Positions 59,813 to 64,000 of a stretch of DNA of 64,000 nt are shown here, piece after piece; positions within the stretch are counted from its first letter, which is position 1, and each line of letters opens with the position of its first letter. Made by a program: the position numbers and the translations under genes. The stretch is taken from contig NZ_CANLNB010000002.1 in the NCBI RefSeq assembly GCF_947492455.1, forward strand, positions 1 to 64,000, read 5' to 3'. The notes under the pieces were generated by a model. The model made no database searches. It was given only the letters and a program-made list of their open reading frames with translations, and was not told where the DNA came from. This DNA is from an uncultured Aliiroseovarius sp. GTDB taxonomy: Bacteria; Pseudomonadota; Alphaproteobacteria; Rhodobacterales; Rhodobacteraceae.

Positions 59813-62800
59813 ATGACCAGTGAAAAAACGCCAGAAGATGACCTGACTGGCGTACCCCCGGAAGGTGGTGCGCCAAAGGCGGCGTCACGTGGGTCTGATA
59901 CGCCCGAGGATCTGTCGGTTGAGCAGGCCGAGGCTGCGGTGCTGGCCGCCAGCGCGCGCAGGTTGCCGCTGCGTGGGTTGATTGAGCAGGCATTGTTGCA
60001 CGTGCGGCGGCCGCTCGGAGCCAGAAACCTTGCCAAACCTGCGCCCAAAGAGCCTGCCGTTGCGAGGAAAACGCCCCAAGACCTACAGCCTTCGAAGAGC
60101 GATGCGCCAAAGGCGGCGCCGCTTGATGTCGTCCCGTCCCGTGAGCCCCCCGGGGAAAGCGCGGCGGCGCAGGTCTCAGCCCCGTCCGCATCGGACCGCA
60201 CGTCATCGCGTAAACTCAAACGCCGTATGGGCGTTTGGACAATCTTGATGTTCGTGGCCGTGGCCCTGTTCTTGGTGCTGGTGTCCATGTCGGCCACGGG
60301 CCGGGTCATTGCGATGCCGGATTGGGTGGCGCGGACAGTGGAGGAGCGGTTGAACGACCAATCCGATGCGGTGACTCTGTCGCTTGCGCGGATCGAGTTG
60401 GGGGTTTCCGGAAACGGTCGGCCCCGGTTGCGTTTGGTGGATCTGGGCGTGCGCGACAAAACTGGGTTGGAGATCGGTCGTCTGAACGCGGTCGAGGGCT
60501 CGGTTTTTGTCCTGCCCGTGCTGTCAGGCCGATTGGAGCCCGCAACGCTTGAGCTATCCGGGGCGCAAATCACCGTGCGGCGACAAGCTGATGGTGCATT
60601 TGCACTTAGTTTCGGGCAGGGGGTTGGGGCAAGCGGTGACTTCGCAAGCGTTCTTGACCGTATTGACCAGGTCTTTGCTGGCGGCGCCTTGTCTCATACC
60701 GACGAGATCCGCGCCGATGCCCTGACCATCACACTGGAGGATGCACGCACCGGACGGATCTGGCAGGTGACGGACGGGGCTTTGGTCATCACGCAGGATG
60801 CCGATTACGTCAGCATGTCGGTGTCTTTTGATGTCTTTAACCAAACCGAAACGCTGGCCGAGACCGTGCTAGAGTTTCGCAGCGCCAAAAACTCGTCTGC
60901 TGCCGAATTCACGGCGCGGTTCAAGAACGCGCTGTCGGCAGATATCGCCGCGCAAACGCCGCTTTTGACGTTTCTTGGGATCGTGGATGCGCCAATCTCG
61001 GGCGAGTTGTTGACGGTGGTCGACGACGAGGGGGCGGTCTCGGATCTGGCGGGATTTTTGGAGTTTGGCGCGGGCGCGATTTCCCCGAATGGCGGGGCCA
61101 AACCCGCCCGATTTAACGGTGGCCGGGTGTATATCGACTATGACCCCGAACGGGAGCGCATGGATTTCTCGGAAATGTCGCTGTCGTCGGATTGGGTGCA
61201 GGCCAGCGCCGAGGGGCACGCCTATCTGCGTGGGTGGGCCGGGGGCTGGCCGACCGAGATGATCGGGCAAATCCAACTGTCCGAGGCGAAAGTGAATCCC
61301 TCTGAATTGTTTGAAGACACGGTCCTTTTGGGGCATGGGGGGGCAGATTTCCGGCTGCGTTTGGATCCGTTTGAGGTGGATATCGGGCAGGCCTATGTCA
61401 CCCATGAAGATCGCCATATCGCGGGTTCAGGGCGGATCGCGGTCGATGGTGGAGCGTGGTCCTTGGGTTTTGACAGCCGGGCCGAGAAGGTGACCCCGGA
61501 TCAGGTGGTCGCCTTGTGGCCCGAGGCGCGCAGTGCGCGTGTCAGGACATGGATCCGCGACAATGTCTCGGGCGGGCAGTTCCATGATGTCGCCATTGCG
61601 TGGCGCAAACGAGGCGACGCGCCCGCGCACCTGAACCTCTCGGCGTCCTATCAGGATATGATGATCCGGGCGGTGAAAGACATGCAGCCCATCGAGAGCG
61701 CGGATGGGCGTCTGGTGATCGAGGGTCGCCGCCTGTCCGTTGTGGCGGATCGGGGTGTTGTCCACCCGCGCAGGCCAGATGGGCGTATTGCTGGGGTTCT
61801 GGATGTTAGCGGGACGACGTTTGTCATTCCGAAGATGGGTAAACCGCGCCCGGCAGATGCGGATCCCAACCTTCCCGTGCGCCCCGTGCCGGCCGAGGTC
61901 GATCTGTCCGTCTCGGGACCCGTGACGGCGGCGCTTCACCTTTTGAATTCGAAGCCGTTCCAAGTGTTTCGAACAAGCGATGGCAAGATGGGGCCGGAGA
62001 TGGCCACGGGACGTGCGACGATCCGTGGACGAGTTGACGTTCAGATGCAGCCCAAGGCGCCCCGTAGTGCCATTAAGTATGATCTGAGCGCTGATCTTCG
62101 AGATGTCGAAAGTGCCAAGATCATTCCGGGCCACGCGCTGAAACTGCCCAACGCGACGATGCGCTTTGATGGGGCCGGGCTTAGCCTTAAAGGGCAGGGT
62201 ACCCTGTCTGGGCTGCCGGTCTCGGGCCTTTGGAAGCTGCCATTCGAAGCTGGTAAAGCAACGGGCCCCTCGACCGTTACGGGGCGTTTCCCTTTGAACA
62301 CCCAGATGCTTGAGGTCTTCAAGGTCGGCCTGCCCGAAGGCACAGTTCGCGGCGAAGGACGTGGCGACTATAAGATTGTTTTGAACACGGATGCTCCGCC
62401 CCGGTTGACGCTTGAGGGCGATTTAAACGGCGTGGGATTGTCCATTCCGTCTTTGGGATGGTCCAAGTCCAAAGATGCAGATGGGCAGATCACTCTGACG
62501 GCGGATCTGGGCACGGCACCGCAAATTGATCAGTTGGCGCTTACGGCTCCGGGGCTTTCTGCAGCGGGGCGGATCAACCTGCATCCAGACGGTGGATTTG
62601 ACACGGCCGTCTTTGACCGAGTCAAGCTGGGCGGATGGCTGGATGCCCAAGTAACGCTGACCGGGCGTGGCGAAGGGGTGCCGGTTGCCGTGACCGTCAA
62701 TGGCGGCACGATTGATCTGCGCGGTGCTTCGGTCGGGGCGAACCGCGGCCAAACGGCGTCGCAGGGGCAAACGCCGATCGACCTTAGGCTGGACCGGCTG

Positions 62801-63514
62801 ATCATATCTGAGGGAATTGTATTGACCCCGTTCGAGGCGGTTCTGACCAGCGGCGCGACCGGCTTGTCAGGACAGTTCGAAGGGCGCGTTTCGGGAAAGC
62901 CGGTCATTCAAGGCGTCGCTGCGCCTCAACCGAACGGCACCGCGTTTCGAATTAACGCACGAGATGCCGGTGCGGTCATGCGCGAGGCGGGGCTATTCAA
63001 ATCCGCCAGAGGCGGAGATATGGAGTTGATCCTGACCCCTGCGGGCGGGAAGGGTGTGTATGAAGGCAGCCTGAAGATCACCAATAATCTTGACGTCCAC
63101 AACGCGCCAGCAATGGCCGAGCTTCTTTCCGCGATCTCGGTCATAGGGTTGTTGCAGCAGCTGGGCGGGCAGGGCATACCCTTCACCGATGTGGATGCGC
63201 GGTTCCGACTGGATCCTGAAAAGGTCACGATTTATGAAAGTTCGGCCTCGGGGCATTCGATGGGGATCTCGATGGACGGATACTATTATCTCGGGACCGA
63301 GCAGCTGCGCATGCAGGGGGTGATTTCTCCGTTCTATGTCGTGAACTCGGCGGGCCAGCTTTTTGCGCGCAAGGGGGAAGGGCTGATCGGATTTAACTAT
63401 CAATTGGGTGGAACTGCATCTGCGCCAGATGTTTCGGTTAATCCATTGTCGGTGTTCACGCCGGGATTCTTCCGCGATATTTTCCGCCGTGACCCGCCGC
63501 CGCGTCCCGAATGA
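59813..63514 (+). CDS. YhdP/AsmA-like giant envelope protein (DUF3971)
   Basis: A 1233-residue protein. The first ~135 residues are a charged, low-complexity cytoplasmic region, followed by one membrane helix (WTILMFVAVALFLVLVSMSA). The rest is a long beta-rich periplasmic region with a DUF3971 segment (SVDALWPEARSARVRTWIRD-like QVVALWPEARSARVRTWIRD) and a C-terminal AsmA_2-type end (TIYESSASGHSMGISMDGYY, LFARKGEGLIGFNYQLGGT). YhdP-type proteins bridge the periplasm and carry phospholipids to the outer membrane in other Gram-negatives; here this is inferred. It starts 195 bases from divergent bcp and precedes queA. Confidence 0.88.
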   Translation: MTSEKTPEDDLTGVPPEGGAPKAASRGSDTPEDLSVEQAEAAVLAASARRLPLRGLIEQALLHVRRPLGARNLAKPAPKEPAVARKTPQDLQPSKSDAPKAAPLDVVPSREPPGESAAAQVSAPSASDRTSSRKLKRRMGVWTILMFVAVALFLVLVSMSATGRVIAMPDWVARTVEERLNDQSDAVTLSLARIELGVSGNGRPRLRLVDLGVRDKTGLEIGRLNAVEGSVFVLPVLSGRLEPATLELSGAQITVRRQADGAFALSFGQGVGASGDFASVLDRIDQVFAGGALSHTDEIRADALTITLEDARTGRIWQVTDGALVITQDADYVSMSVSFDVFNQTETLAETVLEFRSAKNSSAAEFTARFKNALSADIAAQTPLLTFLGIVDAPISGELLTVVDDEGAVSDLAGFLEFGAGAISPNGGAKPARFNGGRVYIDYDPERERMDFSEMSLSSDWVQASAEGHAYLRGWAGGWPTEMIGQIQLSEAKVNPSELFEDTVLLGHGGADFRLRLDPFEVDIGQAYVTHEDRHIAGSGRIAVDGGAWSLGFDSRAEKVTPDQVVALWPEARSARVRTWIRDNVSGGQFHDVAIAWRKRGDAPAHLNLSASYQDMMIRAVKDMQPIESADGRLVIEGRRLSVVADRGVVHPRRPDGRIAGVLDVSGTTFVIPKMGKPRPADADPNLPVRPVPAEVDLSVSGPVTAALHLLNSKPFQVFRTSDGKMGPEMATGRATIRGRVDVQMQPKAPRSAIKYDLSADLRDVESAKIIPGHALKLPNATMRFDGAGLSLKGQGTLSGLPVSGLWKLPFEAGKATGPSTVTGRFPLNTQMLEVFKVGLPEGTVRGEGRGDYKIVLNTDAPPRLTLEGDLNGVGLSIPSLGWSKSKDADGQITLTADLGTAPQIDQLALTAPGLSAAGRINLHPDGGFDTAVFDRVKLGGWLDAQVTLTGRGEGVPVAVTVNGGTIDLRGASVGANRGQTASQGQTPIDLRLDRLIISEGIVLTPFEAVLTSGATGLSGQFEGRVSGKPVIQGVAAPQPNGTAFRINARDAGAVMREAGLFKSARGGDMELILTPAGGKGVYEGSLKITNNLDVHNAPAMAELLSAISVIGLLQQLGGQGIPFTDVDARFRLDPEKVTIYESSASGHSMGISMDGYYYLGTEQLRMQGVISPFYVVNSAGQLFARKGEGLIGFNYQLGGTASAPDVSVNPLSVFTPGFFRDIFRRDPPPRPE

Positions 63515-63550
63515 TTGACCTTTGTTCGGATCAGACCTATGTGCGCGGCC

Positions 63551-64000
63551 ATGAAACTGAGTGATTTTGACTTCGACCTGCCTGAAGAGTTGATCGCGAC
63601 ACGCCCCGTGCGGCCGCGCACCGCGAGCCGTCTGTTGGTGGCGACACCGGACAGACTGACCGACGCCCATGTGGGTGATCTGACCGATTGGCTGCGTCCA
63701 GGGGATCGGCTGGTTCTGAATGATACCAAGGTGATCCCCGGGCGTCTGTTCGGCACGCGTACCCGTCCGGGGCAAGCGCCCGGCGAAGGTGTTGCCAATA
63801 TCGAAGTCACGCTTCTGTCGCCGGATGGGCAGGGGCAGTGGCACGCGATGGCCAAACCGCTGCGCAAGCTGAAAGAGGGCGACGTGATCGCGTTCTCGGA
63901 CGCGCTGAGCGCCGAGTTCCTCGGACGCGACGACGATCAGGCTGTACTGCGTTTCAATCTAGAAGGTGACGCGTTTGACGAGGCAATTGCCGAGGCGGGC
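63551..64000 (+). CDS. queA: S-adenosylmethionine:tRNA ribosyltransferase-isomerase (partial, runs off the right edge)
   Basis: 150 residues of the N-terminus are present; the family is about 350. [20 protein letters not shown] and [16 protein letters not shown] are QueA hallmarks. The enzyme transfers ribose from SAM to preQ1-tRNA to form epoxyqueuosine. It starts 36 bases after the YhdP-like gene. The C-terminus lies outside the window. Confidence 0.95.
   Translation, partial: MKLSDFDFDLPEELIATRPVRPRTASRLLVATPDRLTDAHVGDLTDWLRPGDRLVLNDTKVIPGRLFGTRTRPGQAPGEGVANIEVTLLSPDGQGQWHAMAKPLRKLKEGDVIAFSDALSAEFLGRDDDQAVLRFNLEGDAFDEAIAEAG

Overview
Organism. The window reads as a chromosomal segment of a marine alphaproteobacterium of the Rhodobacterales (Roseobacter group). 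The signs are moderately high GC, dense operons with ATGA or TAATG overlaps, a TRAP transporter, serine-cycle genes, osmolyte (betaine/carnitine) catabolism, an aglEFGK transporter, a DUF455 ferritin-like protein, and a bactofilin next to an M23 peptidase. No rRNA, tRNA, CRISPR array, complete insertion sequence or prophage was recognised. Species identity is inference. Layout. (1) 1-7.4 kb: etfB, a frameshifted hbd, an aldehyde dehydrogenase, glutaryl-CoA dehydrogenase and a GabT/DavT-type aminotransferase on the minus strand, divergent from an XRE-cupin regulator and a CaiB-type CoA-transferase. Together they fit lysine/5-aminovalerate to glutarate to crotonyl-CoA catabolism. (2) 7.5-10.5 kb: a dctPQM TRAP transporter. 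(3) 10.9-15.6 kb: an unusual cluster of ATP-grasp ligase, C45 Ntn-hydrolase, C-N hydrolase and VOC protein, with one opposing small gene; its function is unknown. (4) 15.7-16.2 kb: a gene-poor stretch, followed by phhB. (5) 16.6-24.1 kb: a serine-cycle operon (sgaA, mtkA, mtkB, hprA, mcl, gckA) divergent from a LuxR-type regulator with a degenerate receiver. (6) 24.3-31.1 kb: an envelope-signalling-like module: a triple-repeat/PBP/OmpA protein, a periplasmic rhodanese-like protein, a small secreted protein and a membrane Ser/Thr kinase with a PDZ-like C-terminus. (7) 31.4-35.4 kb: a GFA protein, a nitrilase and a methyltransferase in one operon, divergent from a CadC-like membrane regulator. 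(8) 35.5-47.2 kb: proXWV for quaternary amines behind a possible structured leader, then a carnitine/gamma-butyrobetaine operon (BKACE, SDR, carnitine dehydrogenase-thioesterase fusion, acyl-CoA dehydrogenase), a second pair (NDP-forming CoA ligase and CaiD-like hydratase), and a GlxA/CdhR-type activator. (9) 47.2-53.9 kb: an NnrU-like protein, glucokinase, and an aglEFGK glucoside importer without its usual glucosidase. (10) 54-64 kb: housekeeping genes: prfB, a DUF2189 membrane protein, bactofilin plus M23 peptidase, DUF455, peroxiredoxin, a YhdP/AsmA-like giant and the start of queA. How the parts fit. The window is dominated by catabolism of nitrogenous and osmolyte compounds (5-aminovalerate, carnitine/betaine, probably C1 units through the serine cycle), with electrons from acyl-CoA dehydrogenases passing to ETF. 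Two modules could not be assigned to a described pathway: the ATP-grasp/C45/C-N hydrolase/VOC cluster, and the kinase/rhodanese/repeat-PBP-OmpA cluster. These are the best candidates for undescribed biology. All assignments come from reading sequence motifs; no database search was run.
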